Below, piece after piece: positions 24,762 through 35,170 of a stretch of 64,000 nt of DNA (position 1 is the first letter of the stretch; the number at the start of each line of letters is the position of its first letter). The DNA is taken from NCBI RefSeq assembly GCF_959029255.1, contig NZ_CAUFUE010000010.1, forward strand, positions 62,001 through 126,000. Direction: 5' to 3'. The position numbers and the translations under genes were made by a program. The notes under the pieces are model-generated. The model saw only the letters and a program-made list of their open reading frames with translations. It was not told the origin of the DNA and did not search any database. This DNA comes from an uncultured Bacteroides sp. Lineage in GTDB: Bacteria; Bacteroidota; Bacteroidia; Bacteroidales; Bacteroidaceae.

Positions 24762-26254
24762 AACTCGCAGTATTCGTCCGTATTTGTAAGATTCTTACAC
24801 GGATTGGTCCATTCGGCACCATGTTCGTGCATCATTGCTTCACTCTCCAAAGGCCCCCAGGTACCCACCGGATAACCATAGAGCGGAACCTCAGGATGCT
24901 TCTCCCAATAATTTAAGACAGGGTCGAAAAATCGCCAGGAAGCTTCAACGGCATCGCTACGAGTAAATAGCGTCTGGTCACCCTGTATACAGTCTTCTAT
25001 CAACCGGGCATAAGCATCACCGGTAGGCAGACCGCCTAATTCGGAATAACTGAAGTCCATCATGACCTGTTTCACGTCAAATCCGGGACCGGGAACTTTC
25101 ATTCCGAATTTTAAGACAATACCTTCATTGGGTTGCAATCGCAAGATGAGTTTGTTGGCACGAGGGCAATGGCCTCCTTCACAATGAAACATCTGATGCG
25201 GTGTCTCACGGAAGTGTATCACAATCTCCGTCACCTTTGTAGGCATTTGTTTTCCGGTACGAATGTAAAAAGGAACGCCACTCCAACGCCAGTTGTTAAT
25301 ACCGATTTTCATGGCTATATAAGTTTCGGTACGGGAGTCTGGCGATACATTCTTTTCTTCCCGATAACCTTTTTTCGTTCCGGAAACTGTGTACTGTCCG
25401 CGAACAATATGTTCGTTCAAATCTTCCTCCGTCAAAGGTGCAAGGGATTCATAGACCTTCACCACTTCGTTGCGGAAATTATCTGCATTGAAAATAGCGG
25501 GAGGTTCCATGGCAGTCAACGCTACGAGCTGTATAAGATGGTTCTGCACCATATCGCGCAAGGCGCCTGCACCTTCATAAAATCCGCCACGCTGCTCTAT
25601 CCCCAAATTCTCTACGGCAGTAATTTCAACATAGTCCACATAATTACGATTCCACAATGGTTCAAAAATACCATTGGCAAAACGGAAAGCCAGAATATTC
25701 TGGGCAGTCTCTTTACCCAGGAAATGATCGATACGGTAAATCTGATGTTCTTCAAACACTGAAGAATATATGCGGTTCAAGATACGAGCCGATTCTAAAT
25801 CATATCCAAAAGGTTTTTCAACAATGATACGTGAATGAGGACGATTCAGATGTGCCATCTTCAAATGAAGTGGAATAACACCATAGAGTGAAGGCGGAGT
25901 GGCCAAATAGAACAGAAGGTTGTCCGGTTCCTTTTCACCTGTCAATTCCTGCAAACGGTCATTCAAACGAGCATATTCCTCTACATCAGCAGGATTCATT
26001 GTCAGATAGTTCAGATGCTTGCAGAAATCCGTCATCTTCTCCGTAACCTGTTCTTTCGGAGCAATAAACTGTTCCAGCTCTTTCAATATATACGCACGGT
26101 AATTATCATCTTCATATTCTGTACGACCAATGCCTAGAATGGCAAAATCATCCGGTAGACGTCCATCTTTATATAAAGTATATAATGCGGGCATCAGTTT
26201 GCGTTTCGTCAAATCGCCCGAAGCGCCAAAAATAATCATTACGAATTTATCCAT
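24758..26254 (-). CDS. zwf: Glucose-6-phosphate 1-dehydrogenase
   Basis: 498 residues. N-terminal Rossmann motif FGASGDLTKRKLMPALYTLY, the catalytic RIDHFLGKETAQNILAFRF, the substrate motif IVEKPFG and the C-terminal G6PD domain (MKIGINNWRWSGVPFYIRTGK) are intact. It catalyses the NADP-dependent first step of the oxidative pentose phosphate pathway. It sits 12 bp downstream of gnd and overlaps pgl. Confidence 0.95.
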   Translation of the reverse strand: MDKFVMIIFGASGDLTKRKLMPALYTLYKDGRLPDDFAILGIGRTEYEDDNYRAYILKELEQFIAPKEQVTEKMTDFCKHLNYLTMNPADVEEYARLNDRLQELTGEKEPDNLLFYLATPPSLYGVIPLHLKMAHLNRPHSRIIVEKPFGYDLESARILNRIYSSVFEEHQIYRIDHFLGKETAQNILAFRFANGIFEPLWNRNYVDYVEITAVENLGIEQRGGFYEGAGALRDMVQNHLIQLVALTAMEPPAIFNADNFRNEVVKVYESLAPLTEEDLNEHIVRGQYTVSGTKKGYREEKNVSPDSRTETYIAMKIGINNWRWSGVPFYIRTGKQMPTKVTEIVIHFRETPHQMFHCEGGHCPRANKLILRLQPNEGIVLKFGMKVPGPGFDVKQVMMDFSYSELGGLPTGDAYARLIEDCIQGDQTLFTRSDAVEASWRFFDPVLNYWEKHPEVPLYGYPVGTWGPLESEAMMHEHGAEWTNPCKNLTNTDEYCEL

Positions 26255-26266
26255 AGCAGTCCTCCC

Positions 26267-27742
26267 CTACACATTGTAAGTTCCTGATTTTGTATTACCT
26301 CCATGACCGGTCCAATTCTCATGGAAGAATTGTCCGCGAAGTTCATCTATACGCTCAAAAGTATGCGCGCCGAAATAATCGCGTTGCGCCTGAATCATAT
26401 TTGCAGGTAACTTAGCCGATACCAACGAATAGAAATAATTCAATGCCGATGAAAATGCAGGTACCGGAAGCTCTTCTTTCACAGCCTGCGCCACCAAATG
26501 TTTCCATCCGGAAAGCAACTGCTTGATTTCTTCTTTAAAGTAGGGTGCCAGCAGAAGGTGTTGAGGCTTATCTTTTGCCTCAAAAGCAGCTGCAATATCA
26601 TTCAGGAAGATACTGCGAATGATGCAACCTCCACGCCACATACGCGCAATAGAAGCCAAATCCAGTTTCCATCCGAAAGCATCGGATGCACGTTGCAATA
26701 CAGCAAATCCCTGTGCGTATGATACTAATTTAGAAGCGTACAATGCAGCATATATATCTTTCACCATTTCGGGCTTATTATAAACTACTTCCGTACGCTG
26801 GCAAACAAATTGCTTGGAAGCCGCTTCGCGTAAACTCTTCTGAGCAGACAAGCTGCGCTCGAAAACCGCAGTAGCAATAAGTCCAAGCGGCATGCCCAGT
26901 TCCATGGCATTAATTACCGACCATTTCCCCGTACCTTTCTGTCCTGCTGAATCCAGAATTTTATCTATCAGATAACCGCCCGTCTTGTCTTTATGCTTCA
27001 AAATATTGGCGGTAATCTCTATCAGATAGCTACGCAACTTACCTTCATTCCAGTGAGAGAACACTTCAGACATTTCCTCATTGGTCAGCTTCAACAAGTT
27101 TTTCATCACCCAGTAGGCTTCGGAAATAAGTTGCATATCACCATACTCTATTCCGTTATGTATCATCTTGACAAAATGTCCCGACCCTGCCGGGCCAATC
27201 CATTGGCAACATGGCGTACCATCTGATGCTTTGGCGGCAATGCTTTGCAAAATAGGCTTTACCTCTTCCCACGCGCTCTCGGAACCTCCGGGCATAATGG
27301 AAGCACCATTGAGTGCACCTTCTTCCCCACCCGATACTCCGGCGCCCACAAAACGAAAACCTTTCTTTTCGGCTAGCGCAACACGTCGGTTGGTATCTTC
27401 GTAGTTCGAGTTACCACCGTCAATCAATATATCTCCTGGTGACAAATACGGGAAAAGTTGTTCCATCAGTTCATCTACCGCACTACCGGCGCGAACCATC
27501 ATCATTATTTTGCGCGGAGTAGCAATAGACGCTACGAAATCCGCTATATCCGTAAAGCCTTCGATACTTTTTCCTTTGGCACGTCCGTTAATGAAACGTT
27601 CTACCACTCCTTCTTCTATCCCCGGGACGGTACGGTTATAAACTGATACCATCCAACCTTTATCCGCCATGTTCAAGGCAAGATTTTCGCCCATTACGGC
27701 AAGACCGATAAGTCCAATGTCTGTTTTACTTAATTTCTCCAT
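26267..27742 (-). CDS. gnd: 6-phosphogluconate dehydrogenase, decarboxylating
   Basis: 491 residues from ATG 27742 (MEKLSKTDIGLIGLAVMGEN); the longer frame to 27790 runs into the leader. NAD(P) motif GLAVMGENLALNMADKGW, GAGVSGGEEGALNGASIMPG, the catalytic MIHNGIEYGDMQLI and the C-terminal DYFGAHTFERID are present. The length fits the long homodimeric type. It converts 6-phosphogluconate to ribulose 5-phosphate, CO2 and NADPH. First gene of gnd-zwf-pgl. Confidence 0.95.
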   Translation of the reverse strand: MEKLSKTDIGLIGLAVMGENLALNMADKGWMVSVYNRTVPGIEEGVVERFINGRAKGKSIEGFTDIADFVASIATPRKIMMMVRAGSAVDELMEQLFPYLSPGDILIDGGNSNYEDTNRRVALAEKKGFRFVGAGVSGGEEGALNGASIMPGGSESAWEEVKPILQSIAAKASDGTPCCQWIGPAGSGHFVKMIHNGIEYGDMQLISEAYWVMKNLLKLTNEEMSEVFSHWNEGKLRSYLIEITANILKHKDKTGGYLIDKILDSAGQKGTGKWSVINAMELGMPLGLIATAVFERSLSAQKSLREAASKQFVCQRTEVVYNKPEMVKDIYAALYASKLVSYAQGFAVLQRASDAFGWKLDLASIARMWRGGCIIRSIFLNDIAAAFEAKDKPQHLLLAPYFKEEIKQLLSGWKHLVAQAVKEELPVPAFSSALNYFYSLVSAKLPANMIQAQRDYFGAHTFERIDELRGQFFHENWTGHGGNTKSGTYNV

Positions 27743-27894
27743 ATACTTGTAAATTTTGTCTCTATAGTTGAAACAAAAAGCTAGTATCATTTGTTCGTAT
27801 CGTTTATGAAATAAGATACATATTTTCTCAAATATAAGTTCTTTACAAAAACATCTATAGTTGCCTACTATGATGTTTAAAGTTCATCCCATCT

Positions 27895-27941
27895 AAAAAA
27901 AGCGCGAAGCCGATTCATATCACATGAACCGGCTCCGCTTT
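27895..27941 (-). terminator. Terminator of the TonB-lipoprotein-nuclease operon
   Basis: On the minus strand AAAGCGGAGCCGGTTCAT pairs with ATGAATCGGCTTCGCGCTTT around a short loop and is followed by a run of Us. It lies 36 bp after the nuclease stop codon. Confidence 0.75.
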
Positions 27942-27977
27942 CATTAATTTGGTATTATGTTAAAAAGGACTGTTCTC

Positions 27978-28895
27978 TTACCAAGCCCAGTCGTTTTCGT
28001 TATAGGCGCTTTCCACTTCCTCCTCTATCACATCCGGTAGATTACAGAAGAAGTCAAGCCCTGTTTTTTCTTCAAGTTCGTCAATTTTGACAGTGTATTT
28101 CTTCATAACACTTGAAGGTGCAAACTTATCATATTCATACCCATAATCATCACGATGCTCTATCCAAAAACCAATAGCATGATACTCACCATTCTTTTCG
28201 CTTAAAATTGCCATATAGTAAAACTTAGGACAAGCAAGCCCTTTCTTTGTGACCCCATTTGCATCGGTCCATTGTTTTCCTTTACTATCTTCATAGTTAA
28301 TCAATAATTGATCTAATGTCCCGCCCTTTGTCACATAAAGCTTATCATACTTATTGGAACGTGCCCATTTCTGCACCAATGCTTCAAATGAAGCCCAAAA
28401 ACCACTATTAAAAGAATTTATTTGCGGACTCATATTACTATAGTAAAATGTTTGCTCGTTAGCTTCTTTTGAAAACACCCGATCATACGAAGCACACAAA
28501 TGCCCCTTATCAAAACCATCATTCTTATGATTTTCTTCCGTAGTCTGCATATCTGTTGGCAATTCAGGATCTATATTCCAAGCATCCGTACGCTTTACAT
28601 TGTTCTGACTAGTAATATTATTAAATGTAAAAGCCACCCATGCAGCATGCTTTTTCTCGATATTCCATTCAAAAGCATAATTCAGCAATAACTGATTATT
28701 ATTCAGAACTGTATGCTCTATATAATAATTATTGGAATTCAAATGTGGTATCGCAAAATTAGAAACATACTTTCTACCAACATCTTGGCTTTCAATATTA
28801 GCATTTTCATTAGCATAAACATTTTGCTCTACTGGTAAATTGGAAGCACATCCCCAAAAGATTACACAAAGAAACAATAATGATAGTTTTTTCAT
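27978..28895 (-). CDS. Secreted DNA/RNA non-specific endonuclease, lipoprotein
   Basis: About 305 residues (start MKKLSLLF at 28895, alternative 28901). Lipobox FWGC (Cys17) predicts lipid anchoring. The NUC/EndA-type domain (about 90-290) has the catalytic block FDKGHLCASYDRVFS, where the usual DRGH reads DKGH, then NMSPQINSFNSGFW with the metal-ligand asparagine. The family cleaves single- and double-stranded DNA and RNA. It is the last of three co-oriented genes with a TonB receptor and a surface lipoprotein, which points to degradation of extracellular nucleic acid before uptake. Confidence 0.88.
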   Translation of the reverse strand: MKKLSLLFLCVIFWGCASNLPVEQNVYANENANIESQDVGRKYVSNFAIPHLNSNNYYIEHTVLNNNQLLLNYAFEWNIEKKHAAWVAFTFNNITSQNNVKRTDAWNIDPELPTDMQTTEENHKNDGFDKGHLCASYDRVFSKEANEQTFYYSNMSPQINSFNSGFWASFEALVQKWARSNKYDKLYVTKGGTLDQLLINYEDSKGKQWTDANGVTKKGLACPKFYYMAILSEKNGEYHAIGFWIEHRDDYGYEYDKFAPSSVMKKYTVKIDELEEKTGLDFFCNLPDVIEEEVESAYNENDWAW

Positions 28896-28972
28896 TGACA
28901 ATTTTATTGGAACAAAGAGTGCCTTTTATGGCAATAGACACTCTTTGTCACTATTTGAAAGAATGAATATCG

Positions 28973-30418
28973 TTACTTAGAAATACCTACATATACATTA
29001 TCTATCTGATAGGTTGTAGAGCATAAATTATCACCCTTTGTACCATTTCCCAAATATTTAAAGCCAATATATACCACCTTACCAGTATAAGCAGACAAAT
29101 CAACAGTATGAGTTGTCCAATTAGTATCATAACCACCTACTGAAGACTTATCAATGGTAAGAGTAGAAGTCAAATCATTCCACGTAGCAGTATTAATACT
29201 TCCCGGTTCTCCATTGAAGTCCTCTGAAATCATCAAACTTAAAGCATCACCATTATAGTAACCTAACTTCATATCAAATTTCAAAACCATATCTTGCTGC
29301 AAGTTCATGACCGGAGTTACCAACCACGTTTCCAGTACTCCCTCATGTTTATTAGCTGACAAATTTGTATACAAATTATTACTATATGAACGGTATTCCC
29401 AATTATATGTACCTTGAACTATTGCATTCAGCCATCCTGCAACTACTACTTTATCATAGGCCTTTCCTGATTCAAAGTTTTCATCCAGTACTACATCTGC
29501 AATTTCACTTGGCAAAGTTACAGTCCACTTACTTTCGTTGTTGTCAACAGTAGCCCGTGCTTCTTTTACGATAACTGAACTCTCTGTATGACTTTCCTCA
29601 CGGCTTACAATAATATTGTCAAGTTGTAAAGTTGTACTTATTTTAGCACTACCTGTATACTTAAATGCTAGATATATACTTTGACCTGCATATTCCGACA
29701 AATCAAAAATTCCTGCTTTATCCAAAGTACCATATTTATTAGTTGGTTCTTGCGGAATTTTAAATTTATCTGTAACATCTATCCAGCTTGCCTTATTCAA
29801 ATTCTTAGCAGTAGCTGCTCCTGCATAATCTGTAGATATAAGTACAGAAAGTACATCTCCTTTATAATAACCGACAGTTACATCAAAACTTAGCATATCA
29901 CCTTTAGAAATCAATATTTTCGGAGAAACAAACCAGCATTTTGTATCAGTACCTGTATTACCACATTGCATATATACATTACCGTTATATGCCTTATCTA
30001 CCCAGAAACTTTTATTTTCATCTCCTTCTTCTAGGAAATTAACCCATCCAGGAACTTGAGTCGGAGCAGCATCTATGACACTTCTTTCAAAATCTACATT
30101 CAAAGTACTTATTTCAGACAAAATAGTTTCTTTCTTTTGAATATTATATTTAATAGTCGCTTCCGAACCTTTTTCTACTGAATAATATTTATCATTCAGC
30201 CATTCCTCAATCTTTATTTTGGCTACCGCATTAGGATCATCGGCATTATCCTCGCCCATATTGAAAGCATTGTTACCTGTATAACTGCCATCAAAAGTAA
30301 GCTGAAGCTTAGCTAAATTACCAGGTGTATATTCTTCCAATCCTTCGAAATAAGGTTGATGATTACATGATGTAAACATAAACATCAATCCTGCCATTAA
30401 TAATATATTTCTTTTCAT
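28973..30418 (-). CDS. Surface lipoprotein with two choice-of-anchor-J-like domains
   Basis: 481 residues. Lipobox FTSC (Cys18). Two homologous halves: about 110-280 (FERSVIDAAPTQVPGWVNF ... YLAFKYTGSAKISTTLQLD) and about 310-480 (NFESGKAYDKVVVAGWLNA ... YIGFKYLGNGTKGDNLCST), each a jelly-roll-like fold of the choice-of-anchor-J/DUF5017 type. Residues about 35-105 are an extra N-terminal segment. It is probably a surface substrate-binding or docking partner of the TonB receptor 24 bp upstream. The bound ligand is not evident. Confidence 0.8.
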   Translation of the reverse strand: MKRNILLMAGLMFMFTSCNHQPYFEGLEEYTPGNLAKLQLTFDGSYTGNNAFNMGEDNADDPNAVAKIKIEEWLNDKYYSVEKGSEATIKYNIQKKETILSEISTLNVDFERSVIDAAPTQVPGWVNFLEEGDENKSFWVDKAYNGNVYMQCGNTGTDTKCWFVSPKILISKGDMLSFDVTVGYYKGDVLSVLISTDYAGAATAKNLNKASWIDVTDKFKIPQEPTNKYGTLDKAGIFDLSEYAGQSIYLAFKYTGSAKISTTLQLDNIIVSREESHTESSVIVKEARATVDNNESKWTVTLPSEIADVVLDENFESGKAYDKVVVAGWLNAIVQGTYNWEYRSYSNNLYTNLSANKHEGVLETWLVTPVMNLQQDMVLKFDMKLGYYNGDALSLMISEDFNGEPGSINTATWNDLTSTLTIDKSSVGGYDTNWTTHTVDLSAYTGKVVYIGFKYLGNGTKGDNLCSTTYQIDNVYVGISK

Positions 30419-30442
30419 ATTCTATTCTTTATTTGTCATCAA

Positions 30443-33124
30443 TTAGAATTTAACTCTCATACTCATAGACCATGTACGTCCAAAGCCATAGAACACTGTA
30501 GCATCTTCCCAACCATGACCACCGGTTTTTGCACCATTGTCAGTAGCATCCGTAATATATTTTTCATTCAACAGATTATTACAATTAGCAGTCCATGTAG
30601 CGTCCAATCCTGCAAACTTGAAACGATAACTGATAAAGCCATCAAATGTAAATGCAGAAGGAATACGCCATGGTTGTGCCACATCTACTGGATTACCATT
30701 CAGTGCTCCTGTTGTAATCAATCCTGCGATATCATATTCAGAATAATTACGGCCAAAGAAATTACCATCTACTCCCAGACGAAGCCCTTTCAGTAGTTCA
30801 TAATTAACACCTAAGGCAGCGGTTGTCTGAGCTGAGTTTCCAATCTTAACTCCCTTAGTATTCATAAGAAGCGTAGCATGTTCTTCAGAACCGGCCGGAA
30901 CTTCAATCATATTCTTATCTACAGCCTGTCCACTTTGATTATACATATAACCTAGAACACCATTTTTGGTCATTGTCCAATCACCTAAAGAGAACATACC
31001 TGTAATAGTCAAATTACGCACCGGGCGAAGTTTGAAATCCAATTCAATACCTTGATGAAGTTCATTTACTCCATTCAGATAAACATAAGAACTTTCCTGT
31101 GCTACTGTCAAACGTTTCTGGATAGTACGATCATTCCACTGCGTACGGTATAAATTCAAATTAGCAGAAAAAATACTGGATACAAAACCATATCCAACCT
31201 CAAATGAGAAAACACTTTCATTCTTACAATTAGGATTGAATGAATTACTTGTTTGTGAATTCAAGAATATACCACCTGAAAAATATGGAGTACGAGAATA
31301 ATAACCAATATTGGCGAACACGTTGTGGTGTCCATCAAAATTATAATTGACACCACCTTTCACACCATAACCAACTTTTGTCTTCTTCGCAGAAGTTTCG
31401 TTGTCTGCATAAAAATAGTCCTTACGCCAATTAGTATTAGCATTTACATTTGCCGAAAGAGTAACTGACAATTTATCTTTTGAATACTCTGCTTGTCCAA
31501 AAGCACCATATTGGGCAATAAAACTGTCAAAATTACGATAAACCACATCCCCTACTCCCAAGCGTTCATTCTGCCAAGCAATATCATTTTTCTTATAGGG
31601 TACATTTTTTCTATCGGTATCTATGACATAATCACCACCCAACAAATCTGTAATAACCGCCTTATGTTTACCATTATAATAACGTAAATCTATACCACCT
31701 TGAAGATTTAATTCTTCAGTGATTTGATTCGTATATGTAGAAAGTAAGCCATACCAAAGATGATTATTCTTATTTTTTGCTAATGCAGCAATACTTCCAT
31801 TCGCAGAATCGGCATTATCCTGCATTAATGAAGCAAAATCAAAAGTCCCATCCAATTTACGATATGTTGTATTGGGAATACCATTTGACGCTCCATAGAG
31901 AGTTGAATAAGAAGAACCAACTCCACGATAACCATAGCCATCGCCAATTGACATATAAACCGAAGAAGAAAGACTTGACTTACGATCAATCTCCCATACA
32001 TGATTTAAAGAAATCTGTGGTTTGTGATAAGAATTATAACTCGTCCCATTCATCGCTTTGCCATTGATATCGTAACCAAAAGCAGCATTATAACGATAAC
32101 CAAGTCCGCTATTTATTTTCTTTTGCCTTTCCCATTCCGCAATAGTCAATTCATCATATCGTTTATAATGAGTTTGAGGAGCACCTGTGGCTGTTAATGA
32201 CAAAGAATGATTATCACCAATACGCTTTGAAATATTCACAAACCATGAATACGAATCAAATCCCGTACCTTGAATATAACCATCCCCCCATGTCTTAGAG
32301 CCTAATACAGAAAAAGCCCATCCGTTTTTGGTCATACCTGAAGATAGGCTGAATAATACCTTATTATAACCATCATTACCAATACCATAAGAAAGTGTCC
32401 CCCCTTTTTGAGCATCAGTTGAATTTGTTACAACATTTATAGAACCACCCACTGAAGGGGAAGAAAGTTTTGAAGCTCCTAAGCCTCTTTGTACCTGCAT
32501 TGAACGGGTAACATCAGACAATCCTGCCCAATTAGACCAATAAATCCCCCCCCATTCCATATCATTCATAGGCACACCATTAATCATTACACCTACATTG
32601 GTCTGACCAAAACCACGTACTGTAACACGTGATTCTCCAAAACCACCATTGTCTTTAGATGCATATACTCCTGGAGTCGACTTCAATATTTCAGGAAACT
32701 CTTGCGTACTAAGTTTCTCAGAAATAAAAACCGGATCTACTGTAGATACAGCTACGGGGGTTTTACGTGAAATCGCAATAGAAGATGTAATAGTCACATC
32801 GGCCAACATCACCGCATCCGGTTGCATCGGTACAACTCCTAACTCTACAGAAGCACCCTTCTGTGTAATCTTCTTCTTCAAATCTTTGTAGCCGATGTAC
32901 TTAAATAATAAAGTAGCATTGGAAGCAACGCTTTGCTTGAAATAGCCATCAATGTCAGTCACCGATCCTTGTGAAGTTCCTTCCACCATTACGGCAGCAC
33001 CCACTAACGGCTCGCCCGTTTCAGCATCAACAAGCTGACCTTTCACTGTAGTCTGAGCCCATGCAGCGGCACTGAATACCGATAGCACTGCAACCAACAG
33101 GAATTGAATTAGATGTTTTCTCAT
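30443..33124 (-). CDS. TonB-dependent outer membrane receptor
   Basis: 893 residues. Signal peptide ending at AAWAQ, a carboxypeptidase-regulatory-like beta domain (about 27-110; VKGQLVDAETGEPLVGAAV), a plug domain (about 125-230; TPGVYASKDNGGFGESRVTVRGFG, GVMINGVPMNDMEWGGIYW) and a 22-strand barrel ending in an aromatic residue (WSMSMRVKF). SusC-like in domain order but without a typical SusD next to it. First gene of the operon with the two-domain lipoprotein and a secreted nuclease, so nucleic acid fragments are a plausible cargo. Confidence 0.9.
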   Translation of the reverse strand: MRKHLIQFLLVAVLSVFSAAAWAQTTVKGQLVDAETGEPLVGAAVMVEGTSQGSVTDIDGYFKQSVASNATLLFKYIGYKDLKKKITQKGASVELGVVPMQPDAVMLADVTITSSIAISRKTPVAVSTVDPVFISEKLSTQEFPEILKSTPGVYASKDNGGFGESRVTVRGFGQTNVGVMINGVPMNDMEWGGIYWSNWAGLSDVTRSMQVQRGLGASKLSSPSVGGSINVVTNSTDAQKGGTLSYGIGNDGYNKVLFSLSSGMTKNGWAFSVLGSKTWGDGYIQGTGFDSYSWFVNISKRIGDNHSLSLTATGAPQTHYKRYDELTIAEWERQKKINSGLGYRYNAAFGYDINGKAMNGTSYNSYHKPQISLNHVWEIDRKSSLSSSVYMSIGDGYGYRGVGSSYSTLYGASNGIPNTTYRKLDGTFDFASLMQDNADSANGSIAALAKNKNNHLWYGLLSTYTNQITEELNLQGGIDLRYYNGKHKAVITDLLGGDYVIDTDRKNVPYKKNDIAWQNERLGVGDVVYRNFDSFIAQYGAFGQAEYSKDKLSVTLSANVNANTNWRKDYFYADNETSAKKTKVGYGVKGGVNYNFDGHHNVFANIGYYSRTPYFSGGIFLNSQTSNSFNPNCKNESVFSFEVGYGFVSSIFSANLNLYRTQWNDRTIQKRLTVAQESSYVYLNGVNELHQGIELDFKLRPVRNLTITGMFSLGDWTMTKNGVLGYMYNQSGQAVDKNMIEVPAGSEEHATLLMNTKGVKIGNSAQTTAALGVNYELLKGLRLGVDGNFFGRNYSEYDIAGLITTGALNGNPVDVAQPWRIPSAFTFDGFISYRFKFAGLDATWTANCNNLLNEKYITDATDNGAKTGGHGWEDATVFYGFGRTWSMSMRVKF

Positions 33125-33183
33125 AATTCTGCTTTTAGTTAATAGATAGTGTTAATTAATGATTAAAAAATGTTCTTAAGTCG

Positions 33184-33191
33184 CAAATATA
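33184..33191 (-). promoter_or_regulatory. -7 box upstream of the TonB receptor
   Basis: TATATTTG on the minus strand, about 60 bases before the start codon. The spacer upstream is AT-rich and no clean -33 TTG is visible. Confidence 0.5.
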
Positions 33192-33274
33192 ATATATTAA
33201 AATCAGATAATTATTACATAAGTGCTACATTTTTTCAAGTTACTAAAGCATTATTGAGACTTTTTTAAACAAAG

Positions 33275-33302
33275 AAGCCCCGCAAGTTTTTTGCAGGGCT
33301 TT
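33275..33302 (-). terminator. Terminator of ettA
   Basis: AAGCCCTGCAA pairs with TTGCGGGGCTT over an A-rich loop and is followed on the minus strand by CTTTGTTT. It stands about 50 bp after the ettA stop codon. Confidence 0.6.
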
Positions 33303-33350
33303 CTTTTTATCACAAAAGCGACTATTTCTCTTTCAAACAAGAACTAATTC

Positions 33351-35048
33351 TTAATCATTCATCAACTTTCTATAACGAACACGGGTAGGTTCTTCTTTCC
33401 CTAAACGTTTCAATTTATTTTCCTCATATTCTGAATAAGAACCTTCGAAAAAGAAGACGTTAGAATCACCTTCGAAGGCAAGGATATGAGTACAAATACG
33501 ATCAAGGAACCAACGGTCATGGCTGATAACTACAGCACATCCGGCAAAATCCTCAAGACCTTCTTCCAAAGCACGGAGGGTATTCACATCAATATCATTG
33601 GTCGGTTCGTCAAGAAGGAGGACATTTCCCTCTTCCTTCAAACAAAGAGCCAAATGAAGACGGTTACGCTCACCACCGGAAAGCACACCACAAAGTTTTT
33701 CCTGATCGGCACCGGAAAAGTTGAAACGTGACAGATAAGCACGTGCGTTGATATCACGTCCTCCCATACGGATAAGGTCATTGCCTCCGGAAATCACCTG
33801 GTATACACTCTTATTGGGATCAATATCCTTATGCTGCTGGTCTACATAAGCCACTTTTACAGTCTCGCCTACTTCAAATTCCCCGCTATCCACAGTTTCC
33901 AATCCCATTATAAGGCGGAAAAGAGTGGTTTTACCGGCACCGTTAGGTCCGATAATACCGACAATACCGTTAGGTGGCAACATAAAATTGAGATCATCAA
34001 AAAGAAGTTTATCGCCAAACGCCTTAGCCACATGCTTGGCTTCAATCACCTTATTACCCAAACGCGGTCCATTTGGAATAAAGATTTCCAGTTTCTCCTC
34101 TTTCTCTTTAACATCTTCATTCAGCAATTTATCATAAGAATTCAAACGCGCTTTTCCTTTTGCCTGACGAGCTTTAGGAGCCATACGCACCCAATCCAAT
34201 TCCCGCTCCAACGTTTTACGACGTTTGCTGGCGGTTTTCTCTTCCATTTCCATACGCTTTGTTTTCTGTTCAAGCCAGCTGGAGTAGTTTCCTTTCCAAG
34301 GAATACCCTCGCCACGGTCCAGTTCAAGAATCCATCCTGCCACATGGTCAAGGAAATAGCGGTCATGAGTAACAGCAATGACTGTACCTTCATATTGTTG
34401 CAAATGTTGTTCCAACCAATCGATAGACTCTGCATCAAGATGGTTGGTAGGCTCATCGAGCAATAATACATCAGGCTTTTGAAGAAGCAACCGGCAAAGG
34501 GCTACACGACGACGTTCACCACCGGAAAGATGTTCCACAGACTGATCCTCCGGCGGACAACGCAGAGCGTCCATAGCACGTTCCAGTTTACTATCAAGAT
34601 TCCAAGCATCAGTAGCGTCAATGATATCCTGCAACTCTGCCTGGCGAGTGAAAAGCTTATCCATCTTCTCCTGATCTTCATAGTATTCAGGCAAACCAAA
34701 CTTCTGATTGATTTCTTCATATTCCGTCAATGCATCCACAATAGGCTGAACACCTTCCATCACCACCTCTTTCACGGTTTTAGTCGGATCAAGGTAAGGT
34801 TCCTGAGCCAAATAACCTACCGAATAACCGGGTGAGAACACCACTTCTCCCTGATAAGATTTATCCAATCCGGCGATAATCTTCAGCAAAGTTGATTTAC
34901 CGGAGCCATTCAGACCTATGATACCGATTTTCGCCCCATAAAAGAAAGAGAGGTAGATATTCTTCAACACCTGCTTATTATTCTGCTGAATGGTTTTGTT
35001 CAGCCCCACCATAGAGAAAATAATTTTCTTATCGTCTACTGCTGCCAT
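33351..35048 (-). CDS. ettA: Energy-dependent translational throttle protein EttA (ABC-F)
   Basis: 565 residues, two ABC domains in one chain and no membrane segments. Walker A GLNGSGKST and GPNGAGKTT, signatures LSGGERRRVAL and LSGGERNRLHLAL, Walker B VLLLDEPTNHLDA and VLLLDEPTNDID. The linker (about 240-310) carries the basic PtIM region and the EttA-type arm is present in domain 1. The length and N-terminus (IIFSMVGLNKTI) fit EttA better than Uup or YbiT. It binds the ribosomal E site and gates translation by ATP status. Single gene. Confidence 0.92.
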   Translation of the reverse strand: MAAVDDKKIIFSMVGLNKTIQQNNKQVLKNIYLSFFYGAKIGIIGLNGSGKSTLLKIIAGLDKSYQGEVVFSPGYSVGYLAQEPYLDPTKTVKEVVMEGVQPIVDALTEYEEINQKFGLPEYYEDQEKMDKLFTRQAELQDIIDATDAWNLDSKLERAMDALRCPPEDQSVEHLSGGERRRVALCRLLLQKPDVLLLDEPTNHLDAESIDWLEQHLQQYEGTVIAVTHDRYFLDHVAGWILELDRGEGIPWKGNYSSWLEQKTKRMEMEEKTASKRRKTLERELDWVRMAPKARQAKGKARLNSYDKLLNEDVKEKEEKLEIFIPNGPRLGNKVIEAKHVAKAFGDKLLFDDLNFMLPPNGIVGIIGPNGAGKTTLFRLIMGLETVDSGEFEVGETVKVAYVDQQHKDIDPNKSVYQVISGGNDLIRMGGRDINARAYLSRFNFSGADQEKLCGVLSGGERNRLHLALCLKEEGNVLLLDEPTNDIDVNTLRALEEGLEDFAGCAVVISHDRWFLDRICTHILAFEGDSNVFFFEGSYSEYEENKLKRLGKEEPTRVRYRKLMND

Positions 35049-35114
35049 GTATTCTTATGATTAATGATTAATAATTTTATTGAGGGCAAAGATAAGAAAA
35101 AAAGTGAAATTCCT

Positions 35115-35144
35115 TTGCATCTTACAAAAAAGTCTCTATCTTTG
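35115..35144 (+). promoter_or_regulatory. Promoter of tRNA-Lys
   Basis: TTG 35115-35117, 19-bp spacer, TATCTTTG 35137-35144; the tRNA starts 26 bases downstream. Confidence 0.85.
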
Positions 35145-35170
35145 CACCCGCTTAACAGCAATGAAGGATT

